64,000 nucleotides of DNA. Source: Neurospora intermedia (lineage: Eukaryota > Ascomycota > Sordariomycetes > Sordariales > Sordariaceae). The position numbers and the translations under genes were made by a program. Shown here one piece after another: positions 37,852 to 50,396 of this stretch. Position 1 is the first letter of the stretch. Each line of letters begins with the position of its first letter. The notes beneath the pieces are model-generated. The model ran no database searches. It worked only from the letters and a program-made list of their open reading frames with translations, and had not been told where the DNA came from. The stretch is from positions 1,302,001 through 1,366,000 of the forward strand of contig BTPP01000004.1 of the NCBI GenBank assembly GCA_037102815.1, given 5' to 3'.

Positions 37852-38069
37852 TATTATAGGGCTAGCCTATAATATAGTTGTACTACACTGACCGTATATA
37901 TACTATGCTAGTGCTTCGTTACGTACAGTCTTACGTGTGTACGTACGGACTGGCCTGTCTGGGCTCTCGCTTATATAGCTAGTCCTCTACGCACACTTCC
38001 CTTTCTCCTCCTTCGTATAATAACGTATATTTTACCCTACCCCCAACGGTGCCCTCTCGCCCCGTAATA
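37852..38069 (+). repeat. 3' LTR of the decayed gypsy element
   Basis: This 218-base repeat matches 30656-30873, with transitions only. It is preceded by the purine-rich tract at 37840-37851. Confidence 0.88.
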
Positions 38070-38215
38070 CTAATAATATATAGGAGTTAAATTCTAAGCC
38101 GGACTAAGAGAGTAATAGAAAGGTAAATAAAGGAGATTTAGTATATTCCTTTTAACCCGATATATAAATCGTATATAATACTTACTAATAATAGGTATAT
38201 AGGAGCTAGATCGAA
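38070..38215. repeat. 115-base tandem array, right part
   Basis: It begins with the second CTAAT and continues the array in phase: removing the element and one CTAAT places the next marker word (near 38120) exactly 115 bases after the one at 30586. The array then degenerates near 38215. Confidence 0.8.
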
Positions 38216-39459
38216 AGCCGAACTAAAAAACTCTTCTAAATAATAAGGATAATAATAGTAGGATCGAAAAAGATAAAAATAACGATATACTCTATACGTT
38301 TATAATACAATTTCTAAACCAACTATAGGTAGTAAATCCTCTATAGTATTATATTATAATATAATTAATACTTTACTATAACCGCTTCAATTAGCCAACC
38401 AAGTAGATAGAAATACCACTAGTATAAAATATAAGGATAAAGTAAAAAAGAAAGAAAGTAGTAAAAAGTCCTTAAATCTAAGGAGTAGAAGAGTATTTAT
38501 TATAATAAGACTAAAGCGTATATACCGACGGACGGCTATTAAAAGGGATTATACGAAAAATATATATATAGATAAAGAATAATAATATTTAGAATCAATC
38601 CAAAAAAAAGATATACATTCAATCGTCGAATTATTGAAATATATAACGAATATATATATAAATTAAATATACTAACTATTTCTCTTACTAGAAAACTTTA
38701 CTAAAAAGAGAGAAAATAGGTCAATAATATAATTTACTTATAACCCCCCCCCGTCTACCTTCGTTAAACTAGCCTTTATCTTTAAATATACGAATAAAAC
38801 TAACTCCTCCTAATATAAATATACGTAAATTATCTACTTAATTTATATTATTATCTTATACTAATCTTTATAGGTTTCTACAGAATACTTTAATTTAACT
38901 AGTATAAGAGAGGCTCTCCTACAATTAATTTACTAGTAAGAGTCTAAATACCAATAAACTAAATAACAAATAATAATTAATATTAATACAAAGTATTACA
39001 AATTATATTAATAATTTAAATTAATTTACGAATTCAAAACAAATCCTCAAAGTAAACTATATAACTTTTATACTACATACAATAAAAATTCAAAGAGTCG
39101 TTATACGCTAGAACGAAATAAACAATAAGCTGGAAGATATATAATATATTTAAATGTATAGCTAGACGAGACTAGTAAGTAAATAAGTCCTATTATTCTA
39201 TATTCTATATATCCAATATATATACTAATATTAACTCTTATAGAAGGATAATAGTACTATAAATCCCTATTTATAAAAGACATTAGCTTCCTTATACTAA
39301 AATACTTTATTATCTAATTTAAATAATTAATCTACCTAATTACCAAATTTAACCGGCGCTAGGAAGCGTTTAAATCAATTCGTAAACCTAATTGAATAAG
39401 GACCTAAAAAACTAAAAAGTACGTAAAAATACCGGAGAAATTGGGAGTAACTGGATATT

Positions 39460-39680
39460 TAATATATATCCTTCTTAAACTAATATTTATATACTCATCC
39501 TCATATATCTCCTTAAACCAATATATATCTATATATATACATATTTTACTAAACCGCCCTAACGTATATATATTTATAGATATATATCTTCTTAAACCAA
39601 TTTATATATATCGATATATATACTCCTACCCCTATCTATATATATACTCCTACTTCCATCTATATATATATATTATAAAT
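39460..39680. repeat. TATA-rich simple repeat with recurring CTTAAACCAAT word
   Basis: Alternating TATATA runs are broken by repeats of CTTAAACCAATWTATAT and ACTCCTACC. The 80-residue hydrophobic frame over it is a by-product of the repeat. Confidence 0.6.
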
Positions 39681-42600
39681 TAGGCGTTTATTTAATAAAC
39701 TATACTAAACCGTTTAAAGATTAGCGTATACGTCCGAGGTCTTAAATTTGCCTACTATACTAATACCCTATATACGCGCCTCCTTCGTTTTACTACTATT
39801 ATTATATTAATTTCAATATCTCTCCTTCCTCTTATTCTTTTTCTTCCCCCCTCGTTATTACTATACTATATCGCCGTATTACTTTACTATCAACTACCTA
39901 TCTACGTTTATAATATCTATTACTAACCTTTATTAATAATTGTAAGTAAACTATTTTAATATTATTTATACCCTAAAATAAATTAGAAGTATCCTTACCT
40001 TATATATAATATATATATAATACTTTATTTTATTAATAATATTATTAGAAGGAGCAATACGGCTATATCTACCGTTAAAAAGGTAGTATATAATATTATA
40101 ACGCCTACCCTAGCGAAGTGTTATAAGCCTACAACCCCTTATAGCCGGGGCCGCCCGCCCTTATAAATAATATTCTAATATTATAAATATAAAGAGGAAC
40201 GTCGCTACTATAAAATTATATATAAGCGCGAATTCTAAGCTAGTAAAGCGGCCTTAGTTAAAGTTAAGAATAATTTGCTTACTATAATCGTAAATTTCCT
40301 ATTAGTAATATTATAATAATTATTTTTAATTTATTAATTATATATTTAATATAAGAACGAGGCTAATACCTTTATACCTCCTACCGCGGATAGTAATTAC
40401 TAATACTATATCGAACTCGGCCTAAATTGTACTTGTATCGCCCCCGGTATTATATATTAATTATATAAAATTGTAAACCGTTATTAGTATATTCGGGTAC
40501 TATTATACTTAATTAAAGTGCGTAACGCTTAAGATTCGTTACTATATATTAATTATATTAAACGCTATAGAAAATAGCGTACTACGAGAGCGGTCGTTAA
40601 AGGTTTACCTATCCTAATAAAGGAAGGCTATATAACTCCTTCAATATAAATTCTTTTATTTTTATTAATAGTAATAGTAAATAAGATTTTAATTATATAT
40701 AAACTATATATAGGGTTAATATTACTGCCTTTCTTGAAACCGGTATAGTGCCCGCTTCCGCCCTTGTCTTCTACCGCTTCGAAGCGGAGGTTAAGAGACT
40801 AAAGGAATGTATTGTACAATTAAATAATACGGTAATTAAGGTTATTACCGCTATTAATAAGTTTAAAAATACTATTAAGTCGGATTTTAATAAGGAGTAA
40901 ATTTATATATACTAACTATATATCCAAATATACACTATAGAACGTAAATAAAGGCTCTTATAACGTATAATTATATATATTACTAGATTAATTTATATAG
41001 AAAATAATTCTAGGATAAAGTTTAGAATAGATTTAGGTATAGTAGATATATTAATAGTAGACTTTAATATAATAAACCTACTATTACCTTTAGTAAATAT
41101 AAAAAATGTAATTTATATTTCTAAATTGTATATATACTTATATATATATAATTATATTACTATAATTACTACTCATAATAACTCTTATCTTTAATTTCCT
41201 TTAATAAGACTATCGTTAATTGTTGCGTATTATTATTCTATCTAATAACTAATTACTCACTTTATTATTCTCTATTATTATTATTTATAAAGTATATCTT
41301 TACGAAATAATAAAGGTAAATAAATATATAATAATTATATATCCGAATTCTTAGTAGAAAACCTAATTGTAAGTAAATAGTATATCTATATATATACTAC
41401 ATATACGAAGATTTATAAAATAATACAATTATATATAAACTTATAATTTTTATTTAAATTCAACGTTATTTTATTAGAAAATATAGGATTAGGGATTATT
41501 CGTAGTATAAATACTATAAATTCCATTTGTAATATAAAAGTAAAGTAGATAATAAAAGTATTACTATTTTTAATTCGAAAATAAAAATAAATAACTATTC
41601 TATTTAATTCTATAAATTTCTATACTATAAAAGATATAAAATTAGAATATAATATAACTACAAATTTACTACTCCTACTTAGGATAAAGGTAAAATAAAT
41701 CGTTAATTTATTTACTAGGTAAATTCTATTTACAAACTACCCCTCCTTTTTCTACCTATCTTCTTTCACCTCTATATTAACTTTTTCCTTATTAATTTTT
41801 CCTATTTTATACGTATAGATTTCTATTATATTTAAATATTATAACCTTATATTATAAAATAAAGGGTAAATAATCGACGGTCGGTATCGAAATTATTATA
41901 CTATATATATTAATATCTTTCCTCCTATAAATATTTTATATACCCGCGTTCTTTTACCTTACTTATAATCTAATTTCAATTTATATATAGAACGAAATAC
42001 GCGAATTGCCTTATAAGTACAACCAACTATAAATAAAATAACGAACTAGCTATAAGGCTTATCGCTGAAGGATGTCTATAAATAATCGTATTTTACCCTT
42101 CTAAGTAGAATATATATTAATAGGATAGTATAATAGTATATACGGACGTATTTTATATTAGTAACCTATACCCTACGTATAGATATTTCTATAGTCCGGT
42201 AGAAAACCCCAATTTAGGCTATATTCCGCCCGCGAGAATAGAAGGTGAAATTTATTCCTTTATACCTTTATTTATATTAGATATATATTAATATATATTA
42301 AACTATAAAAGCAATTTAAAGGAGGAAGATACCTTTAATACCCTAAATCTAATACGCTACATTATTTCCAAAATTAATAATACTATTTATTTTATTATCG
42401 TCGGCTCTAACCGGCAATATAAATTTACTACTACGATTAACGTAACCTTCTAACCTATAATATACTTTATATTAGCTAATAATAATATATATTCAATTAT
42501 TTTTTCTATTAATATTTTTAAAAATACGCCGGCACTTTTGTAATATATATTCCACAGTTATAATTAAAATTACTAGAGCCCGCGTTACCGATATAGAAAC

Positions 42601-43134
42601 GCTCGCTAACTGTAAATATATACCTTCCCTTATATATTTTAATATATATTTCTTATATATTACTTTTATTAATTATAATTCTATAATATATTAATTCGAT
42701 ACGTTCTAACCCAATAATAGCGTAATAATAATTTTTACTACCCTCCTACTAATATTTAAATTCTAAATAGGATTACTAAGAAATTAGAAGAATTTACTAA
42801 GCTCGACGGATAATTTAAGGGTATCTATAATTAATTTTTCGTTTACAAAGTAAATTTTTTACTATAATTACCTATTTCTACTATAGCCCCTTTATATTTA
42901 TATATTATTACTAATAATTTATACCTCTATTTATAAATATACGAAGGAAAGGGATTAATTCAATATAAGCCTCCTCCTATTCAATGTAGTAACCCGCTAC
43001 CTACAATCTATATCGATTATAAATAGCCTAATAACTAGGGGATAAAGTATTACTAATTTAAAGATATATAAAAGGTATATATTAATTTTCTCGTTCAATT
43101 GCCTATTATTAGATAGTACCGTCCTAAGATAATT

Positions 43135-43680
43135 ATAAGTTACTCTAATTTATATATATAATAAATATATATATTAATTTATTATAGAACCGCCTTTAAA
43201 TTATTAATAGTAATAAGGATAAGAATAATAGTAAGGAGAATAATAGTAAAAGTAATAAGAATAATAATAAAGAGGATAATAACGAGGATAAAGATTCCGA
43301 AGAGGATAATAATAAAAATAAAAACTCCGAGGAGGATATCGATAAAGATAAGGATTCTAAGGAAAATAATAACGAAGATAAGGACTCCGAAGAGTCCTCC
43401 TTTATAAATTACCCTAATTTATATATATAATGAATATATATACTAATTTATTATAAAACCGCTCTCAGGTTATAAATAGTATTAAGGATAAGAACGATAG
43501 CGAGGAGGATAATAAAGAGGAGGATAATAAAGGGGAAGAGGATAAGGAGGAGGAGGATAAGGAGAAGGAGAATAAAGAATCCTCCTCGGAGGAAGATAAG
43601 GAGTCCTCTTCGGAGGAATCCTCCTTGGAGGAGAATAAAAAGGAGGAGGATAAAGAAGAAGAGGATAAAGAAGAGGAAAA
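43135..43680. repeat. Tandem duplication, 269-base offset, with GA-rich spacer
   Basis: CTAATTTATATATATAATRAATATATATAYTAATTT occurs at 43145 and 43414. Each copy is followed by ACCGC and then by GAGGATAA-type purine-rich microrepeats. Confidence 0.65.
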
Positions 43681-44143
43681 TAAGAAGGAAGAGGAAAATA
43701 AGGAGGATATTGCTACTACTTCTAAACCGCCCGCTACCGCCGCCCTTAAATTGCCCGCCGCCGCCGCCCTTAAATTATCCGCTACTACCGCCCCCAAACT
43801 ATTTACCGTTACTATCTCTAAATTACCCGCCGCCGCCCCTAAACCGCCCGCCGCCGTTGCCCCTAAACTGCCCGCCGCTATACCCAAACCGTCCGCCGCC
43901 GCCCTTAAGCCGTCTATTACTACCCCTAAACCGCCCGCCGCTACCCCCGAGCCCCTTAATACCCCGGGGGTTATTATTCCGACCCTAATACGTTATATTA
44001 CTAATACTATATATAATATAACCTTCCCGCCTAGGATTCCAACTAGTATTTCCGTAAGTACGGGTCCGGAGATTATTACTACTCTACAGCGCCCGAAAAA
44101 CCGAATAAATATTTCCTTTCCGTTAATAATAGATAATATATAG
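43456..44143 (+). pseudogene. Open low-complexity frame: acidic stretch then Ala-Pro-Lys repeats
   Basis: A plus-strand frame stays open for roughly 680 bases in mutated DNA. The first half encodes Glu/Lys/Asp-rich runs. The second half has a repeated Ala-Pro-Lys-Pro/Leu-Pro motif (APKPPA, ALKLPA), about 12 units, followed by a less repetitive tail ending at 44143. The GC-rich CCG/GCC codons stand out because they contain few CpA sites. It could be the surviving low-complexity part of an old element or host gene. I do not recognise a domain, and a functional product is unlikely. Confidence 0.3.
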
Positions 44144-44590
44144 AATATATACTAATAATATTTATATTTAGATTAACCTAAGTACTTATACCCTACGGAC
44201 TACCAAATTTAATATTAAACGCCCTACTCCCTCTAATAATATTAACCCATCGCCTATTAAAAAGTAGAACCTATATACAAGATATATAATATTTATATAA
44301 TAATTATACAATAATTATTAAAATATTAATATTAAATTTGGTTATAGAATAGTTTTAATAGAAGTTTATACTACGGAAGAAGGAATAAGATTGTAATGAA
44401 TTATACTCTTAGACGCGTCGAATTTCCTAATTTTAATTTAATAGTACCGTAGTTGGTAGTATAAATTTAAATTATTATATATTATATATATTATACATAG
44501 CTAGTATTATATTATATAACTATTATACACAAATGTAACAGATGTATATTTATAATTTACATTTGTATATATAACAATTACGAAGATACA

Positions 44591-47500
44591 GTCGGTACTT
44601 TCGGCTTAAGGAAAGTGGAGTATGCACGGACCAGTCTAATGCCCCTAATCACCATGCCCCCTCTGACAGTCAGGAACGAGCGACAGCTTGACGTTTCGAA
44701 ACATTCATTGAATCAGATCTCTCAGATCTCAGCTCGAGTACCTCTTACGACCGCCTTACATTTCTTTGCCTCCCCCGTACCTGGTACCATGGTGTATGTA
44801 CATATTCCCAAGTCAGTGATCTTGAAATCACAGCCTCCGTGCATGATGTCGAAAGCTACCAAAGATAGCAGATTCAACTGAAGAGATCCAGAAGATCCAG
44901 ACCCAGCGTGGATCGTTTGGGTTCCTATTTTCAGGAGGAAAGAGAGGCTGTGCGGGTTTCAATCGGTGGCTCCATATCTGCTCCACGACGACACAGACAG
45001 ACAACGGCATACTTACTCTACGAAACTCCGCAAATCTCAGCTGCCAGCCAACAAACCTGCCAAACCGTGACCCCTTCAATGCCCTTCACTACGTAACTGC
45101 CCGGAGAAAAAAAAGCAGAGCGACAATGATCCCCCTTCTAGACCCTAACATGGAAAAGAGGTGTCAATCTATCAACGTTGCCATGCAAAGAAGATCCCGT
45201 TGTTAGGGACACTGCACTCCTCTGGTGGATGCGGTGTAGGTCTATTAGTTAGTGTAGTGTAGAAGAGAGAAGATGCTCCAAATCAGAGACACAAATCGTA
45301 CCAGGCAAGGCCAAGGCGTCGAGATTACACTTTTAAGGGTCCCCGTCCGCGGGAACTAGGGACTACACTACTAGTCCGGGGGGGGTTAATAAGGGACCGG
45401 ACTACACTACGGGGCAGACAAATACGGGGTGCAGAAAAAAAGGATGCGCAACAGCAAGCCAAGATAGGGGGGGCGCGTGACCAATGTCGTGAGAGAACAT
45501 CAGCGGTCAAAAGTCCACACCACTGTCGGAATTGTTGCCGGGGAGACGGGGTAATAGATGTTGACATTGATCAAAAAGTCCACTTTGTGGATTTGATGAT
45601 CGCCTTTGCCTCTGTTGGTGGCCCTGACGGTGGATGGATGGTTGTGGATGGTGAATGGACGTGGTGATGGGTTGTGGTGGATACAACAGACCATATGTTG
45701 ACACTTGACAGAATTCTCCATTTTCCTCCTCCACAATGGAGATGGCGATGCTGTGCAAAAAACCCACTTTGCACTCTAAACTGATCCTCGTACGCTTCTG
45801 AATTGAGCCTCTTCGCTCCGCTTTTTTTTTCGTATCTGTTCGGAGTTTATGTATGCAGACGAGAGGACCCCCTTTTTGGGTTCAATGGTAAACCCAAAAA
45901 GGGGTTTGATTGGTTTACATACCTACCTTTCTTCGGAGAAGCGGTTACAAACCTTAAACTCTATTTCTCCGAATAAGAAAGGCAAAACCCTCATTTCATT
46001 AAACTCGAAGCCAGAACCAATAAATACCCTTTTAACAAACTGAACCCCAGAGGTCAAATTCCGCGCCCAAATCATCACCTGACCGGGAGCACCATCAACC
46101 CTGACATCTATTTGGGTGCTAGCCAGGGCACTGCACTTGTCCCGACTCACCGGGACAAATCGGCAGCGGTCGGTGTCGGTGTCGGTGTATTAACGTTCTC
46201 CGACCGCCGCCGGGCACGGTCAAGTTATATACCATACATACATACATACCGTTCCCTTTACCGCTTACTTAGCATTGCACTAAGCTGTCGAATCTCCCAC
46301 CCCCTATATCGGAGTGGGAGATCCTCAAGGATCATAATACGCCGGCGCTCCGGGGGGATAGCTGAGCTATTGGTAGATCATCAACGTTCTCCTTGTCCAC
46401 TCCGGTCAGGCTCCGGATGGGAGGCATGGGAGGGGTGTGTAGGTAGCTAGCTAGCTATGTCAAGGGCGGGGGTAACACGCGCCTATGTCTACTCACCTAC
46501 TTGATCTCTATCTAGGTACTTAATCTAGTGTTTACTACCTTGCCGTACTAACCTTACCGCCATGCTCCGAACTTTCGGGGCGCCTGTAGTGCACCCATGA
46601 TTGAGGCCAGGGGGAGACTCGTGATGGTTCCTGAGATGGCGTGCGATGGTGTGTGCGGTAGCGGTAACTGTAGCGGTAACCGTGGATACTTGTTAAGATG
46701 AACTCTTTTGAGATCTAGGAACCGGTGAGCCGGTTGCAATCTAAAGTATATCCGCTTGCCATGCTTCGAGGATCCGGGGTTCAAGGTGCCCGGGAGGCGA
46801 GGAATACGGGCTTAATTCCGGTATTCGGCAAGGTACGTATCCTGTCTTCAACTTCTTACTCTATTGTAACAGACTCGAAACGGAAGTCGTGGCTTTGAGC
46901 CGTGAGGCTTTGTGGCTTTTAAGCTGGCTTGACGGGGCTGCCAAAGCTCGAGACATGTGATTCGGTTTGGCGTCAGAGGTAGTGTAGAGGTAGCTGATGT
47001 CGTGAGTGAGGTTGAAAATCCGGGGTTGAGATATGGAGCTGGATTTACGGTCTGGATTTGGCTTGGAGTGTCACCTGTTCCATAATTATTCCCATCTCTA
47101 GAGAGCCTGGTTTTGAGAGCATGTGAAGGACAGCTGCTGCCTTTTGCCAAGATATATCGATGTTGTGTTCCAACGTGCTTGTCATGCTGCCTCCGCAACT
47201 CGTCGAAATTTTGGCAAGAGTCGATATCAGAAAGTATTGCGTGCCCCAATCATGCGCACCCGAGCTCGGTACCCGCAAGTGTGATGAGGACGTCTCCGTC
47301 CCACATTCCCGGTTTTTGTTTCGGGGTGTCTCGATGGGAGATGATATGTGGTCCCGATCACATGCAAATGCCAACACACCTCACGGATAGCGCACCCGCA
47401 AACCGCCAAGTCTTCCACACTATGCACCGGTAGGCCGGCGACTAACTTTCCTGGGTGAACGACGGTTTCGGATAATTTCCCACACGACACTAATTCGAGA

Positions 47501-49061
47501 GAGGTATGGTTGGAGGTAATATCTTGCTCGTTCTGCTGTAGCGCTAACCCCGCTGGTCCTACGTGAATGGAGACTTCGAGATAACTGTCTTTGAATTTGG
47601 CGGCATTGCTTATTCTGATAGTATCGGTAGCCTAGGACGAGTATGTAAGCAATGGCCTTTACCCCTCACCTACCAATGTGAGAACAAAATGAAAACTCGC
47701 TTCGTTAGGTGGTATTGGTCGAGAGTTGATCGACCAACATTTGATGAGTTTCCTGATTTCAAATACCCGATGATGGTGATACCAGTCACAGGATGTTATT
47801 GACGTTGCTTGGGCGAGGAAAGAAGTAGTCAAGTTGGACATGACGGAGCTGCAGGGAGATTATCTGAGCATCGCTCGGTATGCTTGGTCGAATGGCCGGC
47901 ACCTCACCTACCCGTCCAACAGATGTGACTTTGGCGCCCACCATTTCAATCCCTTGCCTGCTCGAAGTCAAGGTGACAGAGGTGTTGATGAGTCGTACGG
48001 GCTTGACGATGTGTGCGTCCTTGCATATTGACGACGTGGAGGGGTGTGAACCATTACCGCTCACTCCCACCTTGTATGCCCGCCTTTATGCAGTGTTTCC
48101 CTTGACTGCATCGTGATCCAAAAAGATTTGTCTTGTAGTTGATACTGCTCCGATGTTCGGCCTGGTTTTACCCCGCGCAGCTATGAGGGTGTGGGAGACG
48201 AAGACCCAAGGAAATAGTCGGGACTGTGACCCGGGTCACACGGGAGTTTTCGCGTTGGGGCTGACAGCCTTCATATTTTTGTGCTGGGTGACCGAGAAGT
48301 CGAAATCCGATATTGTGAAAACCGGCTTTTGTGCTGGGCGAAAGCTGTCAAATGACTTCTGTCCCTGAGGGGTGTCGTTACAAATGCCGCGCCATGTGCT
48401 TCAGTTGTTTTCTGGTGATGTTCCGACTTTACACGGTTAAAGGGAATCCGTCGATATGATCTTGTTGATGTCGTCGGATAAAATAGGGTCTAAGGGGCTG
48501 AATATGGGCAACCCATGATCCACATCCAACAGACGGGATCCGCATCGGGAGCGAGTGGATTCTCGTGGATGTCGTCGCGGTGGTGGTGGATGTTGATGAT
48601 GACATTGGGAAAGCGACAGAAACCCGAGATGGATAGCGGTACATCTAGCTTGTACCTCTCCACTCTCTACGGAATCTTAGGCGATCGGCCACGCGCCCGT
48701 TGAATATGTAAGGCCGGGCTGCCGCACTGCGTGGAGTCCGGGAGTGGACGGGCGGGGCTGGGCAGAAAATTTCGGAGAGGCGGGACCAGCGGAGCTCCGA
48801 ACATGCCGAGTTCTAATTCGGGCGTGGAAGCTGTGGAGCTATGACCACCCGTGACCCGTCCGCCCGCACTACCCACCACCCCACCCGTAGGCCGTCGGGA
48901 TTAAAGGGAGATTGCGACCGGGTCGTTCCGGAAACAAACCTTGACCTTGACTCCCATCATTCCGTCCCCTCGTCCCACCCCCGGTCCCGACCGATTGCAT
49001 TGCTTGACCATCGATTTCCCACAAGGCTGAGTGAGGAAGGGCACCACTACACCAAGCAACC
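44591..49061. other. Normal-composition intergenic region, no gene recognised
   Basis: CpA/TpG frequencies return to normal. Frames are short, occur in every phase and match nothing known to me. Minor structures: a 14-base hairpin at 45869-45904 (listed), a 9-base inverted repeat ATCTCCCAC...GTGGGAGAT (46292-46300 and 46314-46322), CATA repeats (46231-46249) and a GTAGCTAGCTAGC run near 46440. The last few hundred bases should include the promoter and 5' leader of the IBA57 homologue, but no specific element was identified. Confidence 0.55.
45869..45904. repeat. Perfect 14-base inverted repeat (hairpin)
   Basis: CCCCTTTTTGGGTT (45869-45882) and AACCCAAAAAGGGG (45891-45904) are separated by an 8-base loop. 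The stem has no mismatch. It could be the core of a small inverted-repeat element or a folded RNA, but no gene next to it explains it as a terminator. Confidence 0.75.
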
Positions 49062-50396
49062 ATGCAGCCGGTCACCAGATCGATAGCCGTCGCCAGCCCG
49101 GCCTCTGCGGCCTTGCGCCACCGGAGCGCACGCACAGCTACCACTCCATTCATCTGTCTTGGCTGTCGGTCCATGCAACGGAAACAACAACGGCGACCAT
49201 TCTCGGGCACCGTCTCTACACAGACGGATCTTCGCGCGGGCCTCACCAAACTCACATCGCGGCGCTTGATCTCCGTCTCGGGCCCGGATGCCTCCAAGTT
49301 CCTTCAGGGTGTCATCACCAATAACATCAACGCTCCACACAATGCCAACGGCTTTTATACCGGCTTCCTGACAGCTCAGGGCCGTGTGGTCCATGATGTC
49401 ATCATCTACCCGGATGACTTGGGTCCTGAGCCAGGCAAGCAGAGCTTCCTGATCGAGGTTGACGCCGATGAGGCCACGACACTTCACAAGCACATCAAGC
49501 GCTACAAGCTGCGCTCCAAGTTCAACTTGAAGTTGCTAGACCCGGAGGAGCGTGCTCTCTATCACTCATGGAACGATGTAGACCAGGCCGGACCATGGAC
49601 TAAGCTGATCGACGAGGTACAAAAAGATGGCAACGCAAGGGCTGTCCCGGACCCGCGTGTTCCGGCCTTCGGCTCCCGTGTGGTCGTCAACCAGAGCTCC
49701 TCTTCCTCGCCAATAACAGACGGCGACCTGACACCCGAATCGTCTTACCACCTCCGCCGTTTCCTCCTCGGCATCCCCGAAGGCCAGTCCGAGATCATCT
49801 CCGGCACCGCTCTGCCTCTCGAGTCCAACATGGACGTGATGAATGGTATCGACTTCCGCAAGGGCTGTTACGTCGGCCAAGAGCTTACCATCCGCACCAA
49901 GCATCGTGGTGTTGTCCGCAAGCGCATCCTTCCTTGCATCCTCTATTCCGAGGGTGCCGCCCCGGAGATCCCGGCTGACGGACCTGGGCAACTGGAAGCG
50001 CTGGAGAAGCTCTTGAAGCCTGAAGTCGAGCAGGGAGTCAAGGCAGAGATGATTCCTCAAGGTGCGAGCATTGACAAGGTGGACAAGAAGTCTAGGAGCG
50101 CCCCCGGCAAGTGGTTGAGAGGTATTGGCAACGTTGGACTGGCGCTGTGCAGGTTGGAGGTGATGACGGATACCGTCTTGCCAGGTGAGACACCGGGCAC
50201 GTATAGCCCTGAGCAGGAATTTGTCGTCAGTTTGGGTGGAGAGGAAGGGAGTGAAGTTGAGGCAAAGAAGGTCAAGGTTAAGGCCTTTGTGCCGTTTTGG
50301 CTGAAGGATGTGTGGAGAATCGAAGCGGAGAAGGCGGAAGAGGAGAGAAGGATGAGGGAGGAGCTGTTGAGGGACCGAGGATTGGATGTTGAATAA
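49062..50396 (+). CDS. Mitochondrial Fe-S cluster assembly factor IBA57 (CAF17 family)
   Basis: A 444-residue protein encoded without introns. Family role: works with ISA1 and ISA2 in the mitochondrial matrix to form 4Fe-4S clusters for aconitase, lipoate synthase and respiratory enzymes. The family shares the fold of folate-binding GcvT/YgfZ proteins. Seen in the sequence: an Arg/Ser/Ala-rich, acid-poor N-terminus of about 65 residues, typical of a mitochondrial presequence; a GcvT-like N-terminal region starting near residue 70 (LTSRRLISVSGPDASKFLQG); and the family signature KGCYVGQE at residues 267-274, with the conserved Cys at 269. The length suits fungal members (about 400-500). The C-terminus is charged (KAEEERRMREELL). 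The start chosen is the ATG that gives the presequence; an upstream start in this frame is not apparent. The gene stands alone, with a kinase pseudogene downstream on the other strand. Confidence 0.93.
   Translation: MQPVTRSIAVASPASAALRHRSARTATTPFICLGCRSMQRKQQRRPFSGTVSTQTDLRAGLTKLTSRRLISVSGPDASKFLQGVITNNINAPHNANGFYTGFLTAQGRVVHDVIIYPDDLGPEPGKQSFLIEVDADEATTLHKHIKRYKLRSKFNLKLLDPEERALYHSWNDVDQAGPWTKLIDEVQKDGNARAVPDPRVPAFGSRVVVNQSSSSSPITDGDLTPESSYHLRRFLLGIPEGQSEIISGTALPLESNMDVMNGIDFRKGCYVGQELTIRTKHRGVVRKRILPCILYSEGAAPEIPADGPGQLEALEKLLKPEVEQGVKAEMIPQGASIDKVDKKSRSAPGKWLRGIGNVGLALCRLEVMTDTVLPGETPGTYSPEQEFVVSLGGEEGSEVEAKKVKVKAFVPFWLKDVWRIEAEKAEEERRMREELLRDRGLDVE

Larger units (their letters stand above)
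30656..38069 (+). mobile_element. Decayed Ty3/gypsy LTR retrotransposon, RIP-mutated
   Basis: The element is 7414 bases long, plus strand, with two 218-base LTRs and a CTAAT target duplication. A short stretch near 34620-34814 still reads as gypsy reverse transcriptase (GGGVRICINY, then FTKFDII). A purine-rich tract (GAGGGGGGATAG) precedes the 3' LTR. The order of remaining coding-like segments fits Gag followed by Pol. It is heavily broken, with very many RIP-type breaks throughout, and is certainly inactive. The two LTRs differ at about 14 of 218 positions, all transitions, so the difference reflects RIP rather than age. The element is T-rich on the plus strand and keeps many TpG but few CpA, unlike its flanks. 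It belongs to a different family from the element at 12843-24083. Confidence 0.88.
38216..44590. repeat. RIP-mutated AT-rich block, right part
   Basis: The block is AT-rich and depleted of CpA/TpG with no intact gene. It includes a TATA-rich simple repeat (39460-39680), diffuse coding-like remnants on the plus strand (about 40060-42900), a 269-base duplication and an acidic/Ala-Pro low-complexity frame (43135-44143). One stretch near 41030-41160 faintly resembles a Copia-type protease region, too weak for a firm call. At the right edge a 10-base inverted repeat (ACAAATGTAA at 44529-44538, TTACATTTGT at 44557-44566) lies just before composition returns to normal. Confidence 0.8.

Noticed and set aside
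39441-39683. 80-codon hydrophobic Tyr/Ile-rich frame
   Set aside because: It lies wholly in TATA-rich simple repeat, and its composition explains it.
46848-47377. Two overlapping minus-strand frames of 110-133 codons
   Set aside because: No domain, frames overlap in different phases, and no splice structure joins them.
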